Notes: a model not told the origin generated them from the sequence alone. A stretch of DNA of 64,000 bases from an uncultured Bdellovibrionales bacterium (GCA_903833275.1 CAILEP010000008.1:124001-188000), one strand, 5' to 3'. Positions 17,691 through 26,059 are shown, numbered from the stretch's first letter. A program made the numbers and translations.

Positions 17691-18140
17691 CTATCTCTTA
17701 GAACGATCGGCCTTTTGATGGTCAGCTTTGTGCGCGTCAGTCTTCGAATGATCAGGGTGCGCCCCTGACTCGACGCGGGTCGTAGACTCGGCATGGGCAA
17801 AAGTGCCCTCTCTCTGGGCAGAATCTTTTCGAACTGATTCTTTTTTTACCACATCGACTTCAGCCGTGATTCTGAATTTATGCTCTTCGACAAAGCGTGA
17901 GGCTTCGTTTACGAAATCAATTTTCTGAATGATCTTTATGACTTCATTGCCCACTCGATCCATGAGCTCGTCTTTAGATTTTTGCGCGCCCTGCAAAAGC
18001 AACCCGACCACATCTTTTGGTAACTTGAGTTCGCCAAGATAGGCCCGAATGCTTTCTTCGGTCATAAAGGCCGCGCCAATCCCGGCGCTGATTAGTTTTC
18101 GAAGTAGATCAAAGCCCTTCTGACTTTCATCGTTTGCCAT
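17691..18140 (-). CDS. Phasin-like helical protein with charged C-terminal tail
   Basis: The 149-residue protein starts with FDLLRKLISAGIGAAFMTEESIRAYL, then a helical region and a KSKDELMDRVGNEVIKIIQK stretch that recalls phasins and PhaF-like granule proteins. The last 45 residues are hydrophilic and rich in H, K, D and S (HPDHSKTDAHKADHQKADRSK). It overlaps the upstream START-domain gene by 14 bases, so they are probably co-expressed. The phasin link is by resemblance only. Confidence 0.65.
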   Translation of the reverse strand: MANDESQKGFDLLRKLISAGIGAAFMTEESIRAYLGELKLPKDVVGLLLQGAQKSKDELMDRVGNEVIKIIQKIDFVNEASRFVEEHKFRITAEVDVVKKESVRKDSAQREGTFAHAESTTRVESGAHPDHSKTDAHKADHQKADRSKR

Positions 18141-18561
18141 AAAGCTCTTTCACTCGTTTGTGATATGAGCTCATCATATTGGGCAAATTCACACTCACGA
18201 GGGCTTTGGCTATGGGGCCAGGCACAAACATATTAAATTTCGCTTCGACAAAATACGTAGCGCGGGTCTTGCCGCCCTCATCTGCCAACTGCCAATAACC
18301 ATTTGAAACTTTAAAAAGGTCTCCAGACTCGAGCACCCATGCCACTTTTTGATTTGGGTCTTCGGTCATCCAAAGTCGATATTTAAAATCTTTGATTACG
18401 TTTACGGTGTACTCGACAAGCTTGCGGCCCGATTCGGTTTTAATCACTTTGCAATTACGAACCTCGGTCAAAAACTCGGGGTATTTTTCGTAATCAGAAA
18501 CGATTTTATAAAACTCTTCAACGGTGCAACCAAATAACTCAGATGTTTTTGCGTCAGCCAT
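18127..18561 (-). CDS. START/SRPBCC domain protein (RatA/COQ10-like)
   Basis: The 144-residue protein fits the COQ10/RatA branch of the START-like superfamily: EEFYKIVSDYEKYPEFLTEVRNCKVI at the N-terminus, a central strand series (VEYTVNVIKDFKYRLWM), and a final helix PGPIAKALVSVNLPNMMSSYHKRVKEL. Members bind lipids such as quinones in a deep pocket or associate with ribosomes. There is no signal peptide. It is the middle gene of a three-gene minus-strand group. Confidence 0.8.
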   Translation of the reverse strand: MADAKTSELFGCTVEEFYKIVSDYEKYPEFLTEVRNCKVIKTESGRKLVEYTVNVIKDFKYRLWMTEDPNQKVAWVLESGDLFKVSNGYWQLADEGGKTRATYFVEAKFNMFVPGPIAKALVSVNLPNMMSSYHKRVKELYGKR

Positions 18562-18581
18562 AGAATATGAGCTTAGTTGAC

Positions 18582-19385
18582 CTACCGGCCAGCGTCAAAC
18601 GTCTGGTCAGTTGTCGACTCAAACAGTGGCAGCAACCGCAGATAATGCTCAGACAAAAGTTGGGCATTTTCGTTAAAAAGCTGACTCGCCTCGTTGAGAT
18701 CGTCTGAGTCTTTTTTAAGAGACTGAAAATAGCCCGCCGGGACCTTACCTTCAGAGCCCTCGAGGCCGCGCCACATGTGGGTCCAGTCTTTTAAGCGACC
18801 CTTCATGTCCGCGACGTAACCGGCTGAACTCGTTTGGCAGTCACTGAGTTCGGTTGAAAAAGTGTTAAGACCGCCCAGCAATTTTGTTCGATTCTCGCTC
18901 GCGGGCATACACTTTGTGACCGCTGCTTTAAGTACTTCGACCTCTTGATTGTAAACATCCACCCACGAATAGAGTTCGTCGGATGAGGCGTCTAGATTTT
19001 TGTAGCTGGTTTCGATCGGCTTAAAATGATCTCGCTGCCAAAGATGTTTTTGCTCTTCGAGTGGGCTGAGCAAAGTAAACCAACTTGAATAAGTTTGCGA
19101 AAGCAACTGCGTGTAGTGGGCCAGCGAATCGCCGTCGGCTAAAATCTCTTCGTTCATTTGTTGCGCGCGCTGTTTCAACTGAGCGCAAGACACTAAGATT
19201 TTGTCTTTGCTCTTCGGTGTAATAACAGAAATTTCATTTAGCGGGGCCTCTGCCGCAACAGCCTTTTGAAAAAAGCCGATAAAAAAAACCACGAAGAGGA
19301 CAGCCGCAGACAGCGCCACCGCAAGCGCAAAAGGAGGGCGAGCCGCGGGCGTCTTAGATTGAATTTGAGAAGTGTTTGTATTCAT
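18582..19385 (-). CDS. Exported helical protein with N-terminal membrane anchor
   Basis: The ATG at 19385 (AGGC upstream) is preferred over an in-frame GTG at 19421. The 267-residue protein has an internal hydrophobic segment at about 20-45 (FALAVALSAAVLFVVFFIGFF) ending in AVAAEA, which is either a late signal peptide or an anchor. The remainder is mostly alpha-helical with three cysteines (SCAQL, KCMP, DCQT) and no recognised domain. It ends 20 bases before the START-domain gene on the same strand. Confidence 0.65.
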   Translation of the reverse strand: MNTNTSQIQSKTPAARPPFALAVALSAAVLFVVFFIGFFQKAVAAEAPLNEISVITPKSKDKILVSCAQLKQRAQQMNEEILADGDSLAHYTQLLSQTYSSWFTLLSPLEEQKHLWQRDHFKPIETSYKNLDASSDELYSWVDVYNQEVEVLKAAVTKCMPASENRTKLLGGLNTFSTELSDCQTSSAGYVADMKGRLKDWTHMWRGLEGSEGKVPAGYFQSLKKDSDDLNEASQLFNENAQLLSEHYLRLLPLFESTTDQTFDAGR

Positions 19386-19504
19386 CGCGAAAAGCCTATC
19401 TAAAACGACCCTTTTCGTCACTTTGAAAAAACGGCTGACATGTTAGCGGATTAGGCACTCCCGCTTCGGCGACCTAACCTATTGAATTATCTGAATTAAT
19501 GAGC

Positions 19505-19567
19505 CAGGGGCCGTGCCAAACCCTTTGGGCCCCAAATTGCAAACTTAGTCTTTGTTCGTCGCCCCTG
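19505..19567 (+). promoter_or_regulatory. Leader with mutually exclusive stems upstream of lipoprotein gene
   Basis: CAGGGGC at 19505-19511 can pair perfectly with distal GCCCCTG at 19561-19567. Alternatively, GGGGCC (19507-19512) can pair with proximal GGCCCC (19528-19533). The two folds exclude each other. The element lies in a 193-base gap, 48 bases before the GGAGG/ATG of the lipoprotein gene at 19615. Competing stems are what a switchable leader would show, but no known riboswitch core is recognised. Confidence 0.4.
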
Positions 19568-19614
19568 AGACCTAGAAGGTTTTTAATTGAGACGGCTTTA
19601 ACTGGAGGCTTTAT

Positions 19615-20358
19615 ATGTCAGCTACCAAATCAACTCTACTTTGCTCAACGATTTCTATTATCGCGCTATTAAGTGCCTGTGCGCCAAGCAATTCAGCTGC
19701 GCCACGATCTGGCATGTCGCCTCGCGCCCGCTCAGAGCAAAACATAAACGCTGTCGGGCCGAACGCTACGGCGCCGAACACTGCTGCGCCATCCGCCGCA
19801 ACGCCAACCGGCGGTACCAAACCCGCGGCCGCTGTTGTCGCTATACCCGATAAATGCCGAATCACTGACAGCTCGAAAATGAGCCCTGACCAGGGCAGTG
19901 AAAAATTATGTAACGCAGTTTCTGTTAAGGCCGATCAGAAAAGCGGCGACATCAAAGTCGATCATTTAGTTGATATCGAAGACAGCCATGATGCGCATGT
20001 TTTTGATGCGAAAACCGAAACTAAAACTGTTGTTCAAACTGATGGCAAAAATCTGGTCACACTTAATTTTATTTCAGATGCGACCACTTCAATAGACCAA
20101 GGGTCAAATCTAAACACAGTCCAATTGGCTTTCGAACTACCAGATGCATTCGACAAGATCGACATCAGCACGCTGCAAGTAAAAATGAGCGGCAAAGCGA
20201 TCTCTGCTGAAGCCAAAGACCTTTCGAACCGTGACGAAGATGTTTTATATGTTCTCGAAAATGTTAACGGCAAGTATCGTTTGCACTTTCTATTTGCAAA
20301 ACCCGCCACAATTACGACGGTTAATTTCGCGCTCGACATTAGCTACTCGACGAAATAA
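19615..20358 (+). CDS. Lipoprotein with Ala/Pro/Thr linker and beta domain
   Basis: The ATG follows GGAGG at good spacing. The 247-residue protein has a lipoprotein signal peptide ending ALLSAC, with lipidated C22. A flexible stretch rich in A, P, T and S follows to about residue 76. The C-terminal domain, with two cysteines near its start, has many alternating beta-type strands (VQLAFELPDAFDKIDISTLQVKM, YRLHFLFAKPATITTVNFALDI). No family is recognised. It is a single-gene unit between a structured leader and a probable terminator. Confidence 0.75.
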   Translation: MSATKSTLLCSTISIIALLSACAPSNSAAPRSGMSPRARSEQNINAVGPNATAPNTAAPSAATPTGGTKPAAAVVAIPDKCRITDSSKMSPDQGSEKLCNAVSVKADQKSGDIKVDHLVDIEDSHDAHVFDAKTETKTVVQTDGKNLVTLNFISDATTSIDQGSNLNTVQLAFELPDAFDKIDISTLQVKMSGKAISAEAKDLSNRDEDVLYVLENVNGKYRLHFLFAKPATITTVNFALDISYSTK

Positions 20359-20362
20359 CCCG

Positions 20363-20395
20363 AGGCGAATTTAATTAATTTGCCTAATTCTTTTT
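20363..20395 (+). terminator. Probable intrinsic terminator
   Basis: AGGCGAATT (20363-20371) pairs with AATTTGCCT (20377-20385) with one G-U, loop TAATT, followed by AATTCTTTTT. It begins 4 bases after the lipoprotein stop. The stem is A/T-rich, so strength is moderate. Confidence 0.5.
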
Positions 20396-20677
20396 AAAAA
20401 GCGCTTCGGCTGCAGCTCGAAGCGCATCTTGAGAGGTTGAGCCACCAGCGCCCGACCCTGGTCGAAAAAAATCACAAAGAGTCGAACGATCTTTAACCTG
20501 AATGACTTCAGCCGATGGCTCGCGACATTCGTTGTAGGCCTTTGGGTCGTAGAATTGGCAATTCTTGCAAACCCGCACGTCGGCTCGGCATTTCGGGCAC
20601 TCGTCGCGCCGACTGACGATGTCGATAAACGAAATCTCGGCCCCACACGAAAAACATTTTAAACGAATTTCAGCCAT
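20384..20677 (-). CDS. Eight-cysteine zinc-ribbon protein
   Basis: This 97-residue protein has cysteines at 8, 11, 27, 30, 37, 40, 51 and 68, forming CxxC pairs (CFSC, CPKC, CKNC) that would bind one or two zinc ions. The CxxC-x15-CxxC spacing marks a rubredoxin-like zinc ribbon. A frame-shifted reading of similar length exists here but loses the CxxC pattern. Function is unknown. It starts 16 bases after the glpX stop and is likely co-transcribed with glpX. Confidence 0.75.
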   Translation of the reverse strand: MAEIRLKCFSCGAEISFIDIVSRRDECPKCRADVRVCKNCQFYDPKAYNECREPSAEVIQVKDRSTLCDFFRPGSGAGGSTSQDALRAAAEALFKKN

Positions 20678-20693
20678 TTAAAACCACGCGCAG

Positions 20694-21653
20694 TTATTTC
20701 GGTTTTCGAATTAAATCGTGAAGCGCTTCGATATGGCGAATCGTGCCGGTCTGCGAACGCATCACCACGGAGTGTGTTGAGACTCGCCCTTGCGGTAAAG
20801 TGCGAACGCCTTTCAATAACGGGCCGTCAGTTACCCCAGTGGCGCAAAATAATGTTTCACCACGCACAAGTTCATCGCGGGTGTAGGTTTTATTTAAATC
20901 TTTGACGCCCATTCGCTCGGCTCGAGTGCGCTCGCTGTCATGATGAAACAGCAAGCGACCTTGAAAATCTCCGCCCATGCATTTGACGGCGGCTGCGGTG
21001 ATAACCCCCTCTGGGGCGCCGCCAATACCGATCAGAAGATCAATACCCGACTGCTCAAGACAGGTCGCGACTCCGGCCGAAACGTCGCCGTCGGTGATTA
21101 AACGAATACGAGCGCCGAGTTCGCGAACTTCAGCGATTAAACTTTCGTGGCGTGTTCGAGCGAGAATGACAACGGTCACGTGCTCGACAGCCTTTTTCAA
21201 ACGCGCGGCTACAGCCTTAATATTTTCAGTCGCAGATTGATTGAGATCGATTGCACCAGCCGCTTCGGGGCCGCAGGCAATTTTAGACATATAGGTATCA
21301 GGGGCGTGCAAGAAATTGCCCCGGCCGGCGGCCGCAATAACTGAAATTGCTCCTTCACCCCCCATGGCACAAATAGTCGTGCCCTCAAGTGGGTCAAGCG
21401 CAATATCAACCGGGATTGAATCAGGCCCTTTGCGACCGACGCTCTCACCAATATACAACATGGGCGCCTCATCGCGCTCGCCTTCGCCAATAACGACGGT
21501 GCCGTCGATATTAACCGAATCGAAAGCGCGGCGCATGGCATCGACAGCGGCTTGATCGGCCGCCTTTTCGTTACCACGACCCATAAACCGCGCGCTCGAC
21601 AGAGCGGCGGCTTCGGTGATTCGTACAAACTCAAGAGCTAAGTTTCGATCCAT
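20694..21653 (-). CDS. glpX: Class II fructose-1,6-bisphosphatase
   Basis: The 319-residue protein is a clear GlpX: MDRNLALEFVRITEAAALSSARFMGRG at the start, VVIGEGERDEAPMLYIGE and IALDPLEGT for metal and phosphate binding, IGIGGAPEGVITAAA, and the family length. It dephosphorylates fructose-1,6-bisphosphate in gluconeogenesis in the cytoplasm. It is followed by the zinc-ribbon gene on the same strand. Confidence 0.97.
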   Translation of the reverse strand: MDRNLALEFVRITEAAALSSARFMGRGNEKAADQAAVDAMRRAFDSVNIDGTVVIGEGERDEAPMLYIGESVGRKGPDSIPVDIALDPLEGTTICAMGGEGAISVIAAAGRGNFLHAPDTYMSKIACGPEAAGAIDLNQSATENIKAVAARLKKAVEHVTVVILARTRHESLIAEVRELGARIRLITDGDVSAGVATCLEQSGIDLLIGIGGAPEGVITAAAVKCMGGDFQGRLLFHHDSERTRAERMGVKDLNKTYTRDELVRGETLFCATGVTDGPLLKGVRTLPQGRVSTHSVVMRSQTGTIRHIEALHDLIRKPK

Positions 21654-21735
21654 TTCATGGCCTCTATTAAATTGTCATGCAGCTACAGCAGGTCTGTCGT
21701 CGCTTAATTTAGGATTATAAAATCGCAGATGCAAA

Positions 21736-22422
21736 TCAAATTGTGGGCTGTTTTTTTGTGGCCGGCGTCATGGCCTTCGCCTTCAGTTTTTCTTCAAGAA
21801 ATGTACGCATTCGGCTAGCGACCCTCTGTAAAACCACCTCGAGACCGAACTCGACAAAAAATTGCGGCATTGGCAACACACTGTAGCCATAGTCCGCATG
21901 AAAGCCCATCAAGGTGCCGCGTTTGGAGAGAGAAGCGGCCTCCGGCACGTATTCAGCAAAAGAAAAATCGCCCGTCATGCCCTTAAAATTGCCTTCGAGC
22001 ACCATAAATCGCAAATGTCGAACGCCGTCGGCACTTGTTTCAGCAGTCACTCGCATTGTCATGCGGGCGTGGTAATCAAACGCCGCCGTATGCAAAAATA
22101 AATCTTGAGGAGCGGGCCCGACGCGCACTTCAAGGACATGATCGCTCACCTTCTTCAATTCGTCGTAATTTTGGGCCTCAGCAAATGTGGCGGCCGCATC
22201 GGTGTCGACAAGACCACCGCCCTCCATGTGCAAAATAGACTTTGTTGGCAAATTGTCGGGTAATTTTTCAGCATCTACCGAGACCACAATTTGGCGATCT
22301 TCGGTGACTTTCTTGAAGACTTTAGGCTTAGCGCGCCAAAAAGGTTCGCTTGAAGCAGCTGAAGCCACCGAGACGGCAAATGTGGCCGCGAAAATCAAAT
22401 GTATTGCATTGCTTTTTTGCAT
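21736..22422 (-). CDS. Secreted SRPBCC-like protein
   Basis: The ATG at 22422 gives a signal peptide (QKSNAIHLIFAATFAVSVASA, cleavage near SAA-S). An in-frame start at 22458 would overlap the divergent pgsA start and bury the signal. The mature 210 residues contain a strand-rich core (VVSVDAEKLP, LEVRVG, MTMRVTAE, LRFMVLEGNFKGMTGDFSF) with a long C-terminal helix (VEFGLEVVLQRVASRMRTFLEEKLKAK), the layout of START/polyketide-cyclase-like domains. A periplasmic lipid-binding role is possible but not shown. Confidence 0.7.
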   Translation of the reverse strand: MQKSNAIHLIFAATFAVSVASAASSEPFWRAKPKVFKKVTEDRQIVVSVDAEKLPDNLPTKSILHMEGGGLVDTDAAATFAEAQNYDELKKVSDHVLEVRVGPAPQDLFLHTAAFDYHARMTMRVTAETSADGVRHLRFMVLEGNFKGMTGDFSFAEYVPEAASLSKRGTLMGFHADYGYSVLPMPQFFVEFGLEVVLQRVASRMRTFLEEKLKAKAMTPATKKQPTI

Positions 22423-22442
22423 TGGTAAGATCTTCGCTTCGC

Positions 22443-23069
22443 ATGAACAAAGTGTCAAACACGACCCCGCAAACTAATTCGCCCAGCAGCCCAAACGGCT
22501 ATACGCCCACGGCGCTTGAGCGACGCATGCCTATGATGGCGACTTCGGCGCGATTTTTCATTGCCCCCTTTCTCTATTTTGTGCTTTTAAACGACTCACC
22601 TAGCATGCGCTATATCGTGGCCGCCCTGTTTATTGTCGGCTCGATCACCGATTGGCTCGATGGGTTTTGGGCCCGCAAATACAATGCCGCATCGAATATG
22701 GGCAAATTCATGGACCCCATTGCCGACAAAGTGTTGGTGATCACGGCCTTAATCTTATTGCTCTATTTACGCCGAGTAGACCCCATTACTCCGTCGATTA
22801 TTTTGGCGCGTGATATCTTTATTGGCGGTTTGCGTTCAGTGGCTGCCGCAAATGGCGTCGTTATCGACGCCAAACCCACGGGCAAATACAAAACAGCACT
22901 GCAGATGATCGCAATCCCCTGCATGTTTATTGACCTAAATATTGCGGGCGTTGAAATCGCTCGCATCGGCCAATGGGGGCTTTGGGTAAGCACCGTTCTC
23001 AGCATCGTTTCTGGAGTTCAATACACCGTTGGCTATTTTAGTGGAGCCAAAAAGGGCAAAGGACTATGA
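22443..23069 (+). CDS. pgsA: CDP-diacylglycerol-glycerol-3-phosphate 3-phosphatidyltransferase
   Basis: With the ATG at 22443 the protein has 208 residues; a later in-frame ATG near 22530 is also plausible because residues 1-28 are hydrophilic. The CDP-alcohol phosphotransferase signature is complete: D70-xx-D73-G-xx-A77-R78-x8-G87-x3-D91-x3-D95 (DWLDGFWARKYNAASNMGKF onward). Four or more membrane helices follow the family pattern. It forms phosphatidylglycerophosphate in the inner membrane. The stop overlaps the next start by 4 bases (ATGA). Confidence 0.92.
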   Translation: MNKVSNTTPQTNSPSSPNGYTPTALERRMPMMATSARFFIAPFLYFVLLNDSPSMRYIVAALFIVGSITDWLDGFWARKYNAASNMGKFMDPIADKVLVITALILLLYLRRVDPITPSIILARDIFIGGLRSVAAANGVVIDAKPTGKYKTALQMIAIPCMFIDLNIAGVEIARIGQWGLWVSTVLSIVSGVQYTVGYFSGAKKGKGL

Positions 23070-24382
23070 GTTGGTTACGTTCAAATGTTTGGGAGATTCA
23101 ACGTTCGCGACTGCTGTCGTTTCTCGGCGCGATTTTGTCGCTCTTGCACGTTATCAATTATTTTTATTGGGTCAATCGTAGCCAAATTTTGAACCCGACC
23201 CACAACTCGACACTTATGTGTTGGGATTTCACTCGCCACTGCGGGCCACTGCTTAACCTCGCGCCGCACTTCTTTGCGGCGTTCTTAACGGCCTATCTTG
23301 CGCTATCGTGCTTTGCCGTATTGGCCTTTATTTCGCGGCGCCTGACAGGTCTTGCCTGGGCGATGTTATTCGGCGCCAATTTAATCAAACTTTTTTTCTA
23401 TCTCTCAGACGCCAGTCTCGCCATCGACGTGCAAGCGCTTTTACTTTTTATTAATTTTGGCTTTCTATTTGTACCCAGCAAAGCTCAACTCGCGCGCTTT
23501 AGCATTCTTATTTATTATTTTGTCGCCGGCCTTCGCGAACTCTCGCCCGATTGGCTGACAGGCAAAGCTCTGCAAGGAGTCTTTCCGTTATCAATGAAGG
23601 GTCTCGAGTGGGTCGCCGCCTTCGGCATTATCGCGCGCTGGACTCTGCCACTTCTTTTGCTTTCGCCTATTGGCCAACACCTTGCTATCGGCGTGATCGG
23701 CCTCTTGACCTTTCACATTGCCAACTTCTATTTTCGTTCAGATTACGAATCAGTCGTAATGGGCACCTTTGTAATCTTTTTTCTTCTCGATTATTTCGAG
23801 CAAAAACGCACAGAGCGCGAGTCACTTTATCAATCGTATGCCCTACCTGAGCCCTCAAAACTTTGGTGGCCAGTGTTTGTCGGTGTTTTTATTGTCGCGC
23901 AGATACCCGCGGTTTCAAAAGAATCAGCCTTGCAGTTTTTGAAAGTTGAAGGCCCCGCCGCAATCGCCGATTGCGTACAAATTACTTTTGCAAATTATGA
24001 TAACCGAATCGAGCAGCTCGCGGTCGAAGCCCCACTTGGCTTAAAGCCACAGCTAAAATGCATGGCACGCATTGCCTATAATTCGGCGCGCGGACTCTGC
24101 CACGATTTGGCCAAAGACCCGTCGTTTCGATCACTCTCAACGTACTTTTTAAGCCGCGGCCTTTCTGAGGCCCGCATGAAAACGGTTTTTGCCGAAGATA
24201 ATATTTGCGCCGACGCCACAACCACAGGTGCTGCCGTCGCGCCGACAAAGCCGGCAGCGGCAATGCCGCCAATGTTAGCAATGCCGCCAATGTTAGCAAT
24301 GCCGCCAGCGTTAGCAGCGCCGACAACTGCTACGGCCCCTGCCGTACAGGCTTCACCCAAACCGACTGAGGTGACAAAATGA
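23066..24382 (+). CDS. HTTM-like multi-pass membrane protein
   Basis: The 438-residue protein has about eight to nine hydrophobic segments in residues 15-285. Residues about 145-175 (FSILIYYFVAGLRELSPDWLTG) resemble the HTTM/vitamin K-dependent carboxylase-like domain, in which similar D-W-x-x-G motifs occur. A soluble region with five cysteines follows (295-390), then a low-complexity tail built on tandem AMPPMLA-type repeats and Ala/Pro/Thr. It overlaps pgsA and the next gene by 4 bases each, so the three are one operon. Catalytic activity is uncertain. Confidence 0.75.
   Translation: MSWLRSNVWEIQRSRLLSFLGAILSLLHVINYFYWVNRSQILNPTHNSTLMCWDFTRHCGPLLNLAPHFFAAFLTAYLALSCFAVLAFISRRLTGLAWAMLFGANLIKLFFYLSDASLAIDVQALLLFINFGFLFVPSKAQLARFSILIYYFVAGLRELSPDWLTGKALQGVFPLSMKGLEWVAAFGIIARWTLPLLLLSPIGQHLAIGVIGLLTFHIANFYFRSDYESVVMGTFVIFFLLDYFEQKRTERESLYQSYALPEPSKLWWPVFVGVFIVAQIPAVSKESALQFLKVEGPAAIADCVQITFANYDNRIEQLAVEAPLGLKPQLKCMARIAYNSARGLCHDLAKDPSFRSLSTYFLSRGLSEARMKTVFAEDNICADATTTGAAVAPTKPAAAMPPMLAMPPMLAMPPALAAPTTATAPAVQASPKPTEVTK
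24260..24313 (+). repeat. 18-bp tandem repeat inside coding sequence, three copies
   Basis: The unit GCAATGCCGCCAATGTTA occurs at 24260-24277 and 24278-24295 exactly, then at 24296-24313 with three changes. It encodes AMPPML/AMPPAL hexapeptides near the C-terminus of the HTTM-like protein. Units of 18 bp preserve frame, so copy number can vary without loss of the protein. Confidence 0.85.
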
Positions 24383-25752
24383 ACGCGCACTTGGGTTTCG
24401 GGCAAAGATTAATTTTGCCGTTTTTGGTTGGCGTACTTTTTTTCACGGGTTTTTTGGTCTTCAGATATAACCCTGAACTTATGGGCACCGAAAGTTTCTA
24501 TTCTGTGCTTTCTGAGAGCTCAGACGACAACGACATCGCAGTCAAAACCAAACTTTTCGACGCAAGCATGGCTGGGCTTTCGAAGTCTGAAGCTGCTGGT
24601 TCAGGCGAAGCCGCCAAGAAAGCCAGTACTCAAAAATACGGTCACGACTTTGTCGTCGATGAGAATTTTCACAAGGCCTCGCTGGGTGATGAAAAGGGCG
24701 ATTGGCAATTTAGTTCAGATCTCGTGATTAGCCACACAAGCCACTCCTTAAAAGTTTTTGATTTAGACGGAAATTTAAAATGGAGCTTCAATGCCCCCGC
24801 GACCGCTTCTGCCCCGGCTACCTTCGTAAAAGGCGCTTGGCCCATCTACGGGCACTCGCTTGTGGTGGCCACGGAGCAAGGCCCGCTCTATGCTTTTGAC
24901 CTCACTTCAGGCCGACTGGTCTGGCACACGCGCACCGAGAACAAATATTTTCTCGCGCCGATTATTGCCGGCGAGAATCTTTTGCTATTTGGCGAGCTGC
25001 CCGGAGGGCAAAAGTGGACCCTCACCCCAATGAGCCTAAAGACTCTTGAAGCCAAAGAGCCCATTGGGCCTTACGAACTGCCCTTGGCCGGCCTGCCGTT
25101 GCGCACCGAAGGCGAGCTGGTCTTCGCCACCCAAACCGGGCATCTAACAGCTATTGACCTTGAAACCCTGGCCACCAAACCGAAATGGACAGCCGTTGGC
25201 TCTTCAGGCTTTCGCAATTCGCCCACCGAACTCAACGATCGCATCTACATTGGCAACGAAGACGGCGGCGTGGTCGTTTACGATAAGCGAAATGGCAAGA
25301 AACTAAGCGAAATTGAGCTTGGGTCAATTCTTCAAGTGGCCCTCAAAATCAAAGAAAGTGCCGGCATGGGGGCCTCGATTGATACCACCGGCAATCTCGT
25401 CGCCTTTGATTCAAGGTCGACCAAACGGCTTTGGAAGTACAGCCTTGGCTCGTCGGCGAGCACCTTGCCGGTTGAGCTCATTCAACTCACCAATCACAGT
25501 CTGCATAAGCTTAATTTCAATTCTGACCTACGCGGCTGGGCCGTTTGGGCCCCCTGCCAGAACACCCATATCTGCGTTTTTGACCTCAAAAAGGGCGGCC
25601 TTTTGCATCGCATCGACCTAAAAGGCACAATGGCCACGCGATTCGCGTTTTCGGGCGATGCGCTCTGGGCGGACGTAAAAGATAAAGATGGGATATGGTT
25701 AAAGAAATATGTCGCTCGCGCTCAATCTGAGGGTGGCGAGAAGAAGCCTTGA
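24379..25752 (+). CDS. Membrane-anchored PQQ-type beta-propeller protein
   Basis: The 457-residue protein has one N-terminal membrane helix (LILPFLVGVLFFTGFLVF, residues 11-28), a variable stretch, then a series of propeller repeats: SHSLKVFDLDGNLKWSF, GPLYAFDLTSGRLVWHT, GHLTAIDLETLA, GGVVVYDKRNGKKLSE, GNLVAFDSRSTKRLWKY, CVFDLKKGGLLH. This is the PQQ/BamB-like repeat style with xxAxDxxTGxxxW. The propeller would lie in the periplasm. The first 4 bases overlap the HTTM-like gene, linking it to pgsA. It ends 49 bases before the tRNA. Confidence 0.82.
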   Translation: MNAHLGFGQRLILPFLVGVLFFTGFLVFRYNPELMGTESFYSVLSESSDDNDIAVKTKLFDASMAGLSKSEAAGSGEAAKKASTQKYGHDFVVDENFHKASLGDEKGDWQFSSDLVISHTSHSLKVFDLDGNLKWSFNAPATASAPATFVKGAWPIYGHSLVVATEQGPLYAFDLTSGRLVWHTRTENKYFLAPIIAGENLLLFGELPGGQKWTLTPMSLKTLEAKEPIGPYELPLAGLPLRTEGELVFATQTGHLTAIDLETLATKPKWTAVGSSGFRNSPTELNDRIYIGNEDGGVVVYDKRNGKKLSEIELGSILQVALKIKESAGMGASIDTTGNLVAFDSRSTKRLWKYSLGSSASTLPVELIQLTNHSLHKLNFNSDLRGWAVWAPCQNTHICVFDLKKGGLLHRIDLKGTMATRFAFSGDALWADVKDKDGIWLKKYVARAQSEGGEKKP

Positions 25753-25801
25753 CAAAAACTGGGGCCGACAATAATTTGTGTTCCTTCTATACATAAAGAG
25801 C

Positions 25802-25877
25802 GCGGGAGTAGCTCAGTTGATAGAGCGCTGCCTTGCCAAGGCAGAGGTCGCGGGTTTGAGTCCCGTCTCCCGCTCCA
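25802..25877 (+). tRNA. tRNA-Gly (GCC)
   Basis: A complete cloverleaf can be drawn. Acceptor GCGGGAG pairs with CTCCCGC, D-stem GCTC with GAGC, and anticodon stem CTGCC with GGCAG around loop TTGCCAA (anticodon GCC). The T-arm is GCGGG-TTTGAGT-CCCGT, the discriminator base is T and the CCA end is encoded. A terminator follows directly. A partial split copy of its T-arm lies about 80 bases downstream. Confidence 0.97.
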
Positions 25878-25883
25878 AAAATA

Positions 25884-25917
25884 AAAAAACCGACCCAACG
25901 TGGTCGGTTTTTTTATT
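25884..25917 (+). terminator. Intrinsic terminator of tRNA-Gly
   Basis: AAAAACCGACC and GGTCGGTTTTT form an 11-bp stem around a short CAACGT loop. The hairpin is followed by a T-rich run (TTTTTTTATTTTTT) and lies 8 bases after the tRNA CCA end. Confidence 0.9.
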
Positions 25918-25958
25918 TTTTGACCAAGAATCGTGATACAAGCTCGTGACTTGTAGGC

Positions 25959-26059
25959 GTCGCGGGTTTGACAAAAGTAGCAGGACGCTACTTTTGAGCG
26001 AGACCGACGTAGTCGGCGAGCCCGAAGGGCCGAGGGCAGTAGCCCGAGGCAGTCCCGTC
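25959..26059 (+). repeat. Split tRNA T-arm copy holding a four-hairpin element
   Basis: GTCGCGGGTTTGA (25959-25971) and GTCCCGTC (26052-26059) together reproduce the T-arm of the adjacent tRNA-Gly, interrupted after TTGA by 80 bases. The insert is almost all hairpins: AAAAGTAGC/GCTACTTTT (25973-25981 with 25987-25995), CCGAC/GTCGG (26004-26016), GCCC/GGGC (26020-26030) and GGGC/GCCC (26034-26045). This suggests a palindromic mobile element or attachment-site remnant beside the island. The next ATG (26080) is only 20 bases downstream. Confidence 0.75.

Noticed and set aside
20371-20646. Minus-strand frame of 91 codons overlapping the zinc-ribbon gene
   Set aside because: It is the other-frame shadow of the eight-cysteine protein and lacks any motif.
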